Source: Candidatus Woesearchaeota archaeon (GTDB taxonomy: Archaea; Nanobdellota; Nanobdellia; Woesearchaeales; JAGVYO01). Taken from it: a DNA stretch of 7,138 nucleotides. The stretch is from the NCBI GenBank assembly GCA_018303225.1, contig JAGVYO010000035.1:1-7138 (forward strand). Reading direction: 5' to 3'. This document shows positions 1-5,334 of this stretch, piece after piece (the stretch's first letter is position 1; each line of letters begins with the position of its first letter). The notes below the pieces were generated by a model. The model saw only the letters and a program-made list of their open reading frames with translations. It was not told where the DNA came from and made no database searches. The translations under genes were made by a program, and so were the position numbers.

Positions 1-636
1 GCAGCCGCGCGACGTCATGATGGTGGTAGCTGGCATTCTTCTAAAATTGGCCGGTGACGGCCTGTAGATATCCATTTTCAGCAGATGACGCGCGGGCATG
101 GGCACCTGGTCCAAGTCAACAATGACTTTCGGCTTCAGGAACTTCACCTGGCCGTTCTCGCGCCACATCAGCCCTTCGGTGCCTTCCAGTTTCTCGCCTT
201 TTTCTATCTTCTTGACAATGACCGAGAACGTAAGGTCGGCTTCCCCATACACGCCATAATCCACGTCCTTTAATTTGAGCAGCATGCGCGGGTCTGCGCT
301 GATCAAGGTTCCTCCGAGAATAATCTTACATTTAGGATTAAACGCTCGCACCATTTCCATAACCTTCTTGGCATGGTCGACCTGAGACGTATTTGCGCTT
401 AACCCGACCAGTTCGGGGTTGAATTCTTTGATATCTTTCTCCAGCTCTTCAAAGCCGTATCCCAATATGGTGGCTTCTGCCGGGCCGTCAATGATCTTCA
501 CGGTATGGCCTTCCTTCTCCAGGGTTGAGGCGATATAGGCAATTCCCAAGGGCGGCAAAACAGCCCCTAAATGCTTCATGGATTTCCGGAATATCTTATC
601 CTTCGGGTACGGCGGGCTTAATAGCAGAATTCTCAT
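1..636 (-). CDS. B12-binding-domain radical SAM protein, N-terminal part (runs off the left edge)
   Basis: The reverse strand is open from an ATG at 636 to the window edge, giving 212 residues. It begins MRILLLSPPYP, then has LPPLGIAYIASTLEKEGH (28-44) and IID (48-50), the usual start of a Rossmann-type cobalamin-binding domain. LVGLSANTSQ (77-86), IILGGT (105-110) and DYGVYGEAD (126-134) are later strands and loops of that domain, and VDLDQVPMPAR (173-183) is the usual linker to the radical SAM barrel. The window ends at TSRGC (208-212), whose Cys is the first ligand of the expected CxxxCxxC cluster, so the barrel lies outside. Family members use S-adenosylmethionine and cobalamin for methylations or other radical reactions, often on lipids, peptides or antibiotics. 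The substrate here is unknown. The ATG is supported by a TATA box about 28 bases upstream, implying a leaderless mRNA. It follows a second radical SAM gene on the same strand after 39 bases. The family call is strong; the reaction is not known. Confidence 0.9.
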   Translation of the reverse strand, partial: MRILLLSPPYPKDKIFRKSMKHLGAVLPPLGIAYIASTLEKEGHTVKIIDGPAEATILGYGFEELEKDIKEFNPELVGLSANTSQVDHAKKVMEMVRAFNPKCKIILGGTLISADPRMLLKLKDVDYGVYGEADLTFSVIVKKIEKGEKLEGTEGLMWRENGQVKFLKPKVIVDLDQVPMPARHLLKMDIYRPSPANFRRMPATTIMTSRGC

Positions 637-660
637 GGTACTTAACAATCGTTTAGGTGT

Positions 661-668
661 TTATATAA
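661..668 (-). promoter_or_regulatory. TATA box for the left radical SAM gene
   Basis: On the reverse strand the 39-base gap between the two radical SAM genes contains TTATATAA. Its centre is about 28 bases before the ATG at 636, the spacing expected for an archaeal promoter whose transcript starts at or next to the start codon. The left gene can therefore be transcribed on its own as well as by read-through from the upstream gene. Confidence 0.6.
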
Positions 669-675
669 TTTGCTA

Positions 676-1806
676 TCACTTTGCCCGCTCAAAATCGGGC
701 GTGCCGGGGTAGGGGGTATAGATGTTGAACTGGGCTGCAAAGGTGTTCAGACGCTTTGCGTAGTTGATGGTGCCTTCGATGGTCTCTTTGGTATCGGACA
801 ACAGGCCGAGGACATAGAAGGCAGAGACCTTTACGCCAATCTTCTCGCAGTATTTTACAATCTTCTCCTGGGTCTGGATGCTTACAGGTATCCTGTTCTC
901 GTCTTTGATGATGTGCTCGTAAAATGATTCGACACCGACCTCGACGCTTCTCAAACCCGCTTTCCGCATCTTGTCCAATAGCTCTTCATCCAGGTCCGCT
1001 ATCCGCGTCTCGCAGCCCCATTCCAGATTGAGGTTCTCTTTAATCATCAAATCCATCAGCTGCTGGATTCTTGGCTTGAAGCGGGAGAATATCGGATCGC
1101 GGAACATCACGGCTTTTATCTTGTACTTCTCTTTGAGGTATTTCAGCTCCTCGATGACATTTTCCGGTGTTCTGGGCTTGCGCCATGCCCATCCTACGGG
1201 ATACGGGCAGTAGCCGCAGCTGAAGACGCAGCCCCGTGCAGTCAGGACCGGCAGGAAAGGGGTCTTGTTCAAGGAGGGCTTGTACGAATACGTCTCTACG
1301 GGAAACGGGTCCCAGTTCGGGAAGGGGATGCTGTCCTGGTCCGGAATCGGTTTGCTGTCCACCAGGCCTTGTGGAAAATTCCCTTTGCTGATCTCCACGG
1401 CCACGGTTTCAGGCTCGCCTTTGATGATGAAGTCGCAATGGTCCTTATAGAGTTCAGGTCGCAAGGATGCGAAGGGACGGATGAAACCCACCTTTGCTTT
1501 TGTGCTCTTTCTGATCTCATCCGCGTATTTGATTTCGGTCCTGAAATCGACAATGGAAGAAGGCATGATGACCACGTCTGCATCTGTTGGGACCTTATTT
1601 TCCAGATACTCTACCTCATGGCCGCCGTTTTTGAAGACAGCTGCCATATAGGCCAACGACAGCTGCGGATAACGGATGCCTTTCTTGGCGCGCTCAATCA
1701 GCCTGGCCCTGAAAGAATCCCCAGCCTTAAATCGCGTACCGAAGCCGCCGGCTACGTCCTTGCTGACATTCGGAGCGCCTTTCACGTCCAATAATGTTAC
1801 TTTCAT
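676..1806 (-). CDS. Radical SAM protein with cobalamin-binding-like N-terminal domain, short C-terminus
   Basis: This is a 376-residue protein. Residues 1-150 resemble a degenerate B12-binding domain: YPQLSLAYMAAVFKNGGHEV (46-65), DADVVIMPSSIVD (75-87), KVGFIRPFA (105-113), CDFIIKGEPE (124-133). The linker is DSIPFPNWD (158-166). The radical SAM cluster motif is CVFSCGYC, with Cys193, Cys197 and Cys200 in CxxxCxxC spacing. Further barrel strands follow: VMFRDPIF (233-240), WGCETRI (263-269), SVEVGVES (287-294) and FYVLGL (330-335). The end is YTPYPGTPDFERAK, which in relatives sits at the last barrel strand and is normally followed by a further C-terminal region; here a stop comes at once. 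The protein may be a minimal enzyme or a truncated one. The ATG at 1806 gives a normal MKVTLLDV first strand; GAGG lies nine bases before it. It is probably cotranscribed with the next radical SAM gene. The substrate is unknown. Confidence 0.88.
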   Translation of the reverse strand: MKVTLLDVKGAPNVSKDVAGGFGTRFKAGDSFRARLIERAKKGIRYPQLSLAYMAAVFKNGGHEVEYLENKVPTDADVVIMPSSIVDFRTEIKYADEIRKSTKAKVGFIRPFASLRPELYKDHCDFIIKGEPETVAVEISKGNFPQGLVDSKPIPDQDSIPFPNWDPFPVETYSYKPSLNKTPFLPVLTARGCVFSCGYCPYPVGWAWRKPRTPENVIEELKYLKEKYKIKAVMFRDPIFSRFKPRIQQLMDLMIKENLNLEWGCETRIADLDEELLDKMRKAGLRSVEVGVESFYEHIIKDENRIPVSIQTQEKIVKYCEKIGVKVSAFYVLGLLSDTKETIEGTINYAKRLNTFAAQFNIYTPYPGTPDFERAK

Positions 1807-1840
1807 TTCTTATGCCCTCTTTCTGTGGCAGACTTAACAA

Positions 1841-1852
1841 TTATTTAATAAA
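1841..1852 (-). promoter_or_regulatory. Probable TATA box for the radical SAM gene pair
   Basis: The reverse strand reads TTTATTAAATAA, centred about 41 bases before the ATG at 1806. Transcription would start some 14 bases before the ATG, leaving a short leader that contains GAGG (1816-1819) as a possible ribosome binding site. The match to a TATA consensus is looser than at the other promoters. Confidence 0.45.
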
Positions 1853-1857
1853 CTTTC

Positions 1858-1868
1858 TCCCTGACTGA
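1858..1868 (+). repeat. 11-bp direct repeat, left copy (TCCCTGACTGA)
   Basis: This 11-mer is repeated exactly at 2699-2709, on the other side of the vapBC pair. The flanking bases differ, so the identity is exactly 11 bp. It may be a target duplication or recombination footprint around the low-GC toxin-antitoxin insert, or chance. Confidence 0.5.
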
Positions 1869-1960
1869 CTCTCTCCTAAATCCCGCTTTCGATTGGCTTG
1901 GCAGCTTAAAAATTGAGGGCACACTCGTAAACGTATCGGGAATCAGGGGCTTAAAATCGA
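1869..1960. other. Non-coding stretch between the divergent promoters
   Basis: This stretch is about 47% GC, like the main genes and unlike vapBC. I see no coding frame with recognisable content and no tRNA-like fold. It holds one 9-bp inverted repeat, CTTTCGATT (1886-1894) with AATCGAAAG (1955-1963), whose right arm touches the upstream edge of the vapB promoter. GCTTAAAA occurs twice (1904-1911 and 1949-1956). Either could be a regulatory site, but both are weak. Confidence 0.35.
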
Positions 1961-1964
1961 AAGG

Positions 1965-1972
1965 TATATAAG
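1965..1972 (+). promoter_or_regulatory. TATA box (TATATAAG) of the vapBC operon
   Basis: TATATAAG is preceded by the purine-rich CGAAAGG, a plausible TFB recognition element. Its centre is about 41 bases before the vapB ATG, predicting a start near 1995 and a leader of about 14 bases. That leader contains GTGAT (1999-2003), complementary to the usual archaeal 16S rRNA 3' end and five bases before the ATG. This unit therefore appears to use a leader with a ribosome binding site, unlike the leaderless neighbours. Confidence 0.65.
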
Positions 1973-1991
1973 TAAGACATGTTTTACTTAT
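1968..1991. promoter_or_regulatory. 24-bp near-perfect palindrome, probable vapBC operator
   Basis: The arms ATAAGTAA and TTACTTAT surround a core GACATGTT with a self-complementary ACATGT centre (1977-1982). Only one base pair of the twelve in the dyad is mismatched. It overlaps the 3' half of the TATA box and the region just downstream. A second ACATGT lies 18 bp further on (1995-2000), close to the predicted transcription start. AbrB-type antitoxins commonly bind such dyads as dimers and repress their own operon; binding here would block TBP/TFB assembly. The dyad is visible directly; its role is inferred. Confidence 0.6.
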
Positions 1992-2008
1992 CTTACATGT
2001 GATGAACT

Positions 2009-2272
2009 ATGCAAGTTGAATTAACCAGAATATCTGAAAAAGGACAGGTAGTTATTCCATCTTCTTTAAGGAAAGAGATGGGGATAAAAAAATCAGACCA
2101 GTTTATGGTATTTGGAGAAGCTGGGACTGTGATATTGAAGAAAATAGAAACACCGGCAATTAAAAAAACATTTGATGAAATAGCAAAGCCATTACAACAG
2201 GCGGCAAAACAGGCAGGGTTGTCGAGAGAGGATGTAAAAAAAGCTATCAAAGATGTCAGAAATGCTGCTTAA
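2009..2272 (+). CDS. vapB: AbrB/SpoVT-fold antitoxin, VapB type
   Basis: This is an 87-residue protein. Residues 3-48 form a swapped-hairpin AbrB domain: VELTRISEKGQVVIPSSLRK, then the short helix EMGIKKSD and the strands QFMVFGEAGTVILKKI. The core ISEKGQVVIP is the family signature for dimeric DNA binding. Residues 55-87 are predicted helical and lysine-rich (FDEIAKPLQQAAKQAG, EDVKKAIKDV), the part that in relatives wraps the toxin. It should neutralise the PIN nuclease encoded next to it and repress the operon through the dyad at 1968-1991. The ATG at 2009 is supported by GTGAT five bases upstream and by the N-terminus matching the family start. The end overlaps the toxin gene by 20 bases, suggesting translational coupling. 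The coding GC is about 37%, below the surrounding genes, which points to recent acquisition. Confidence 0.88.
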   Translation: MQVELTRISEKGQVVIPSSLRKEMGIKKSDQFMVFGEAGTVILKKIETPAIKKTFDEIAKPLQQAAKQAGLSREDVKKAIKDVRNAA

Positions 2273-2678
2273 ACTTGTTCTTGATACAAATACAATTGTT
2301 TCAGCTTTCTTTTGGGAAGGAAACGAAGCTGGGCTATTTAGGAAAATTGAGCAAGGTAAGGCAAAGTTATACATTACAAGTGAAATTCTTAAAGAGGTTG
2401 AAAAGGTAATAAAAAGACCAAAATTCAATGAAGTTATGGCAAAAGTTAACTTAACACCAGACCAGATCATGCAGAAGATTGTTTCATTATCCCATTTGGT
2501 TATTGCTCCAAAATTGAACATAAACGTTTGCAGGGATGAAAAAGACAATAAATTTCTTGAATGTGCGGAAAGTGCGAAAGTTGATTATGTTGTGAGTGGC
2601 GATGAAGATTTACTTGTTTTGAAAGAATATAATGGAATTCCCATTGTCAAGACTTGGAAGATACTGCAGTTATTTTAG
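2253..2678 (+). CDS. vapC: PIN-domain ribonuclease toxin, VapC-like (COG1569/TIGR00305 type)
   Basis: This is a 141-residue PIN protein. The first acid is Asp11 in LVLDTNTIVSAFFW. Glu44 in ITSEILKEVEKVI is the usual second acid. RDEKDNKFLECA (94-105) supplies Asp95 and Asp98 and is characteristic of the COG1569 toxin subfamily. VSGDEDLL (114-121) supplies Asp117 and Asp119. These acids bind the metal used to cut RNA, so the catalytic set looks intact. The end, GIPIVKTWKILQL, is typical of this subfamily, and the length is normal. The listed ATG at 2253 lies inside vapB; an in-frame ATG at 2262 (MLLKLVLDTN) is an equally reasonable start and would reduce the overlap to 11 bases. The pair should be an autoregulated toxin-antitoxin module cleaving tRNA, rRNA or mRNA; the target is not evident. 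Sampled lines are about 33-35% GC. Confidence 0.87.
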   Translation: MSEMLLKLVLDTNTIVSAFFWEGNEAGLFRKIEQGKAKLYITSEILKEVEKVIKRPKFNEVMAKVNLTPDQIMQKIVSLSHLVIAPKLNINVCRDEKDNKFLECAESAKVDYVVSGDEDLLVLKEYNGIPIVKTWKILQLF

Positions 2679-2698
2679 GGCAGAGCCCCCCTGACTTG

Positions 2699-2709
2699 TC
2701 CCTGACTGA
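2699..2709 (+). repeat. 11-bp direct repeat, right copy (TCCCTGACTGA)
   Basis: This is identical to 1858-1868. Just upstream at 2689-2696 the 8-mer CCCTGACT occurs once more, so the right flank carries a short tandem of this motif. The copy ends two or three bases before the TATA element of the 832-residue membrane protein gene. Confidence 0.5.
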
Positions 2710-2710
2710 A

Positions 2711-2721
2711 ATATTTATAAG
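2711..2721 (+). promoter_or_regulatory. TATA box (ATATTTATAAG) of the large membrane protein gene
   Basis: The core TTTATAAG (2714-2721) is centred about 28 bases before the ATG at 2745. This is the leaderless archaeal spacing, and no ribosome binding site is visible before the ATG. It lies just outside the vapBC insert, so the gene does not need read-through from vapC. Confidence 0.65.
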
Positions 2722-2744
2722 CACGCCATGATTCAGTAATCTAT

Positions 2745-5243
2745 ATGGGGGTTTCCATCAAGCTGAACCAAATTATCCTCTTTGTTTACCTAATTCTGGT
2801 TTCCATTGTGCTGAAGGAAGTACAGTACATTGCCTTATTGCTCGCCCTTATCCTGGTCTTTATAGACAAATACCTCCCTGCTGATTTCAAGAACCTGCTG
2901 TACGTGCTGGTTGCCTTGGTGCCTTTCCTGCCTTTGTTGATTATTTTTGTTATTTACCTGCCTTTCCTGGTATTCGGGCTGCTGCTGGACAATGCCTCCT
3001 TCCTGAAGCGCTATCTTCTCGGGTTTGCAATCTCTTTTTTTGCTTCCATCATCCTCTACTATGCGTCCATCACGATTCATTTCCCTTTATCCACACCTGT
3101 TATCCTCCTTTTCTTCTACCTTCCCGTTATTGCGCTGTTGGCATTCTGGAAACTCAGGAAAAAGAGTATTGGAGAGCGCACCAAGGCTGCTTTTTCATTA
3201 AGCAACTCTACCTATCTCATCCTACTTGCAACGTTGTTCTTCCTGATCTTTATGGGCCACGTCATGCTCACGGAAGACTCGCTCTTCATGTCCAACGGGA
3301 CGAATGTCTACTCCAAATTCCATTTCATTTCCGAAGGGATCGGGAGCTATGGAGAAATCTCCCTTTACGACCCGGCGAACGGGGAAGGCGAGCACCTGTT
3401 CCTTACGGATTCGCCGTTCTTTTACTCTAATCTGGCCTTCGTATTCGCCTTCCTGAAAGGCTTTTTGCACCCGGTCTTTTTCTTCAATGTGTACCAGCTG
3501 TTTGTCCTTTGGCTCTCGGTCCTGGGCGCTGCTATCTTCCTGAAAAGCGTCCTTCCGGCTGAAAAGGAGGATTATAAGGCCACCTTGATTGTCATTACCG
3601 GCAGCCTGGCCATCGGGTTCAGCTTCTTTTTCATCCATTGGCTGGAGAGCTTTAAACAATTCACGCCTCTTCCTATCAACTTCCTGCTCTTTTCCATCGT
3701 CCTGTCCTGTCCGAAAAAGCCTGCTGAGTTCTCTATCCTTGTTTACCTACTTCTGCTGTCTTTCTTCATGCACGGCATCCAGGCCGTGGGCATCGGGCTC
3801 ATGATGGCATTCATCTTTATTCTGTTCTTTCTCACTAAAAAGGATTATCTCAGAGAACTCCTTAAGATGGTCAAGGATTATAAGCTGTTGCTGCTGTTTG
3901 TTCTTCTCCTTTCTGTATTGACGGTCCTGGGCTACTACAGCACCGGCGAATTGTATAAGTACTACAATTTCCTGGAACGACCGAACGAAGCCATCGGCGG
4001 CTTCGGTATCAGCATCAATTACATCACTGATTTCATGGCCGGGCATAACAGCCCTCTGTCCTTCAAATATCCAGATATTCAAAGGCTGGATGAGCATAAA
4101 TACGGATTCTTCATATCCGTCTTTGGAGTGCTGGCGCTGCTTTATTCGTTCCTGCGTTTCAGGGATATCCATTTCCGGAATTCAGCCCTCTTCAGCATGG
4201 CTTTCTTCCTTCATCTTCTGACAGCTTCCATTCTGACGCTTTTTCCCATCTTCGGCAAAACGGAATTTGCGTATCGGACGGCCTATCCTTATTTCCTTGT
4301 CCTACTGGTCGCTTCTATCTGTATTGCAATCCATTCTTTCCGTTCAAATGCGGTCAAAATTGCTGCCGTATTGGTCTTCTTCGGCTTTTTCTTCCACAGC
4401 TCTTTTTTTGTGCAGGAAAACCTGGCTAATATCCATAACGAGCAGTTTATTGCCGGCAAATCGTTTGAAAAGGAGATTACTTTTGTGAAAACTCTTCCTA
4501 TCGATGGAAGGATCATCACCTATGGGCTTTTTTCCAACGCAATCGATGCTGGAATGTCTGCCTTGACCGGGCATTATTTTTCAAGGTATCAGTACAATCA
4601 GTGGGATTTCAAGGACAATCTTTATGAGAAAGTGCATACGCAGCATTCCTTTGGAGATAATGCACTGCCAAAATTATCTGATACAGAATTAATCAATTAT
4701 CTCCGCATGGGCGGGTATACCTACTCTTTTGTCAATATCTGTCATCCGATCGGGAATCTCTATGCTTCCCGCGTCTATCCTGCCTATATGGCTCCCTTGT
4801 ACCAGAATGAATGCTTGGTGTTCTTCGGATTGCCCAATGTCAGCTACGCAGAAAAGGTGGATATTGTGGCGGATGCGGACGAATCAGTTTACAACACTTC
4901 GGAAGGCTATCGGTATGTGGCTATCAATCGCAGGGCGAAATACGGATTTGATGTTGAGAAATATCCTGACAACGCGGTTTTGGAGCCAAATGAACCTGAA
5001 CCGCTGGCCTTTGAGCGGAGAAGCCCCCGTACAGTCACTATTTTTGGTGATTTCGAGGATGGAGACTGGGTGGTGTTCAAGGAAGAGTATTTCCCCCGCT
5101 GGAAAGCGTATATGGGTGGTCAGGAGGTTCCTGTTTTGGCCACGAATCACAATATGGTTCTTGTTCAGACTGTCAAAGGGGGTTCCATCTCTTTAGCGGC
5201 TTCGGTGGCGTTTTTGGGTGTGTTGGTTTTCTTTCTCATTTAG
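2745..5243 (+). CDS. Large polytopic membrane protein, GT-C/YfhO-like glycosyltransferase candidate
   Basis: This is an 832-residue protein. Residues 1-555 hold about 13-15 hydrophobic spans (for example 8-40, 50-81, 88-135, 155-175, 245-266, 278-298, 308-321, 328-363, 379-397, 452-471, 480-500, 512-531, 536-555). A polar loop at 176-228 (LTEDSLFMSNG, EISLYDPANGEGEH) follows a membrane span, where GT-C enzymes carry catalytic acids; Glu177 and Asp178 are candidates. Residues 556-812 are a soluble domain, mostly outside the cell, ending in WVVFKEEYFPRWKAYMGGQE (775-794), then VPVLATNHN. This resembles the C-terminal beta domain of YfhO-like and PTPS-related membrane proteins (YFPGWKAYVDGKEVPV in many members). 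A final span (814-832) anchors the end. Such proteins transfer sugars from polyprenyl-phosphate donors to lipids, glycans or proteins at the outer face, but I cannot name a substrate. The ATG is supported by the TATA spacing. Next to a DPM1-like transferase, a role in surface glycan assembly is likely. Confidence 0.72.
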   Translation: MGVSIKLNQIILFVYLILVSIVLKEVQYIALLLALILVFIDKYLPADFKNLLYVLVALVPFLPLLIIFVIYLPFLVFGLLLDNASFLKRYLLGFAISFFASIILYYASITIHFPLSTPVILLFFYLPVIALLAFWKLRKKSIGERTKAAFSLSNSTYLILLATLFFLIFMGHVMLTEDSLFMSNGTNVYSKFHFISEGIGSYGEISLYDPANGEGEHLFLTDSPFFYSNLAFVFAFLKGFLHPVFFFNVYQLFVLWLSVLGAAIFLKSVLPAEKEDYKATLIVITGSLAIGFSFFFIHWLESFKQFTPLPINFLLFSIVLSCPKKPAEFSILVYLLLLSFFMHGIQAVGIGLMMAFIFILFFLTKKDYLRELLKMVKDYKLLLLFVLLLSVLTVLGYYSTGELYKYYNFLERPNEAIGGFGISINYITDFMAGHNSPLSFKYPDIQRLDEHKYGFFISVFGVLALLYSFLRFRDIHFRNSALFSMAFFLHLLTASILTLFPIFGKTEFAYRTAYPYFLVLLVASICIAIHSFRSNAVKIAAVLVFFGFFFHSSFFVQENLANIHNEQFIAGKSFEKEITFVKTLPIDGRIITYGLFSNAIDAGMSALTGHYFSRYQYNQWDFKDNLYEKVHTQHSFGDNALPKLSDTELINYLRMGGYTYSFVNICHPIGNLYASRVYPAYMAPLYQNECLVFFGLPNVSYAEKVDIVADADESVYNTSEGYRYVAINRRAKYGFDVEKYPDNAVLEPNEPEPLAFERRSPRTVTIFGDFEDGDWVVFKEEYFPRWKAYMGGQEVPVLATNHNMVLVQTVKGGSISLAASVAFLGVLVFFLI

Positions 5244-5250
5244 CAAAACA

Positions 5251-5274
5251 TTACGAAAAACCTTGTTTTTCGTA
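5251..5274 (+). repeat. Hairpin 1: perfect 10-bp inverted repeat with 3-base loop
   Basis: TACGAAAAAC (5252-5261), loop CTT, then GTTTTTCGTA (5265-5274). It starts eight bases after the membrane protein stop codon, so it would form in the 3' end of that mRNA. The T5 run in the right arm could help archaeal termination, but no T-run follows the stem, so a classical terminator is uncertain. Confidence 0.7.
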
Positions 5275-5304
5275 GGTCTTGGAATCTTCCAGATTCCAAA
5301 ACCT
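5274..5304 (+). repeat. Hairpin 2: 9-bp perfect stem, extended to 13 bp across one mismatch
   Basis: TTGGAATCT (5279-5287), loop TCC, then AGATTCCAA (5291-5299). Beyond a single C/A mismatch the outer bases AGGT (5274-5277) and ACCT (5301-5304) also pair. It abuts hairpin 1, sharing base 5274, and its outer arm reaches the TATA element of the downstream gene. As DNA it could be an operator next to the promoter; as RNA it is a 3'-end structure of the upstream transcript. Confidence 0.65.
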
Positions 5305-5311
5305 TTAAAAT
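5304..5311 (+). promoter_or_regulatory. TATA box (TTTAAAAT) of the glycan gene run
   Basis: This AT element is centred about 28 bases before the ATG at 5335, the same leaderless spacing as for the other units. It supports 5335 rather than an upstream in-frame ATG as the start of the nucleotidyltransferase. It follows immediately after the outer arm of hairpin 2. Confidence 0.55.
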
Positions 5312-5334
5312 CGTCTCAGCTTTCCCACCTTAGC

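Noticed and set aside
1369..1794. Plus-strand open frame of 141 codons opposite the radical SAM gene (also 670-927 and 971-1213)
   Set aside because: It is antisense to a clearly conserved radical SAM protein and has no family-like features.
1886..1963. The 9-bp inverted repeat CTTTCGATT/AATCGAAAG as terminal inverted repeats of a mobile element
   Set aside because: Both arms lie on one side of vapBC and enclose only about 60 non-coding bases; no transposase is present.
2678..2688. GGGC-AGA-GCCC hairpin at the vapC stop codon as a terminator
   Set aside because: The stem is only four base pairs with no T-run after it, too weak to call.
3222..3659. Long minus-strand open frames within the membrane protein gene (also 3747-4172 and 2835-3080)
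   Set aside because: They are rich in Glu, Gln, Lys and Arg, as expected for the antisense of hydrophobic codons, and show no domain or promoter.
4729..5196. Plus-strand open frame of 155 codons in another frame of the membrane protein gene
   Set aside because: It is a shadow of the soluble-domain coding region: Trp/Arg/Ile-rich with no recognisable motif.
5218..5334. In-frame upstream extension of the nucleotidyltransferase to an ATG at 5218
   Set aside because: It would run through the double hairpin and the promoter and overlap the membrane protein gene; the added residues are not family-like, and MKVVVLCGGEG at 5335 is the normal start.
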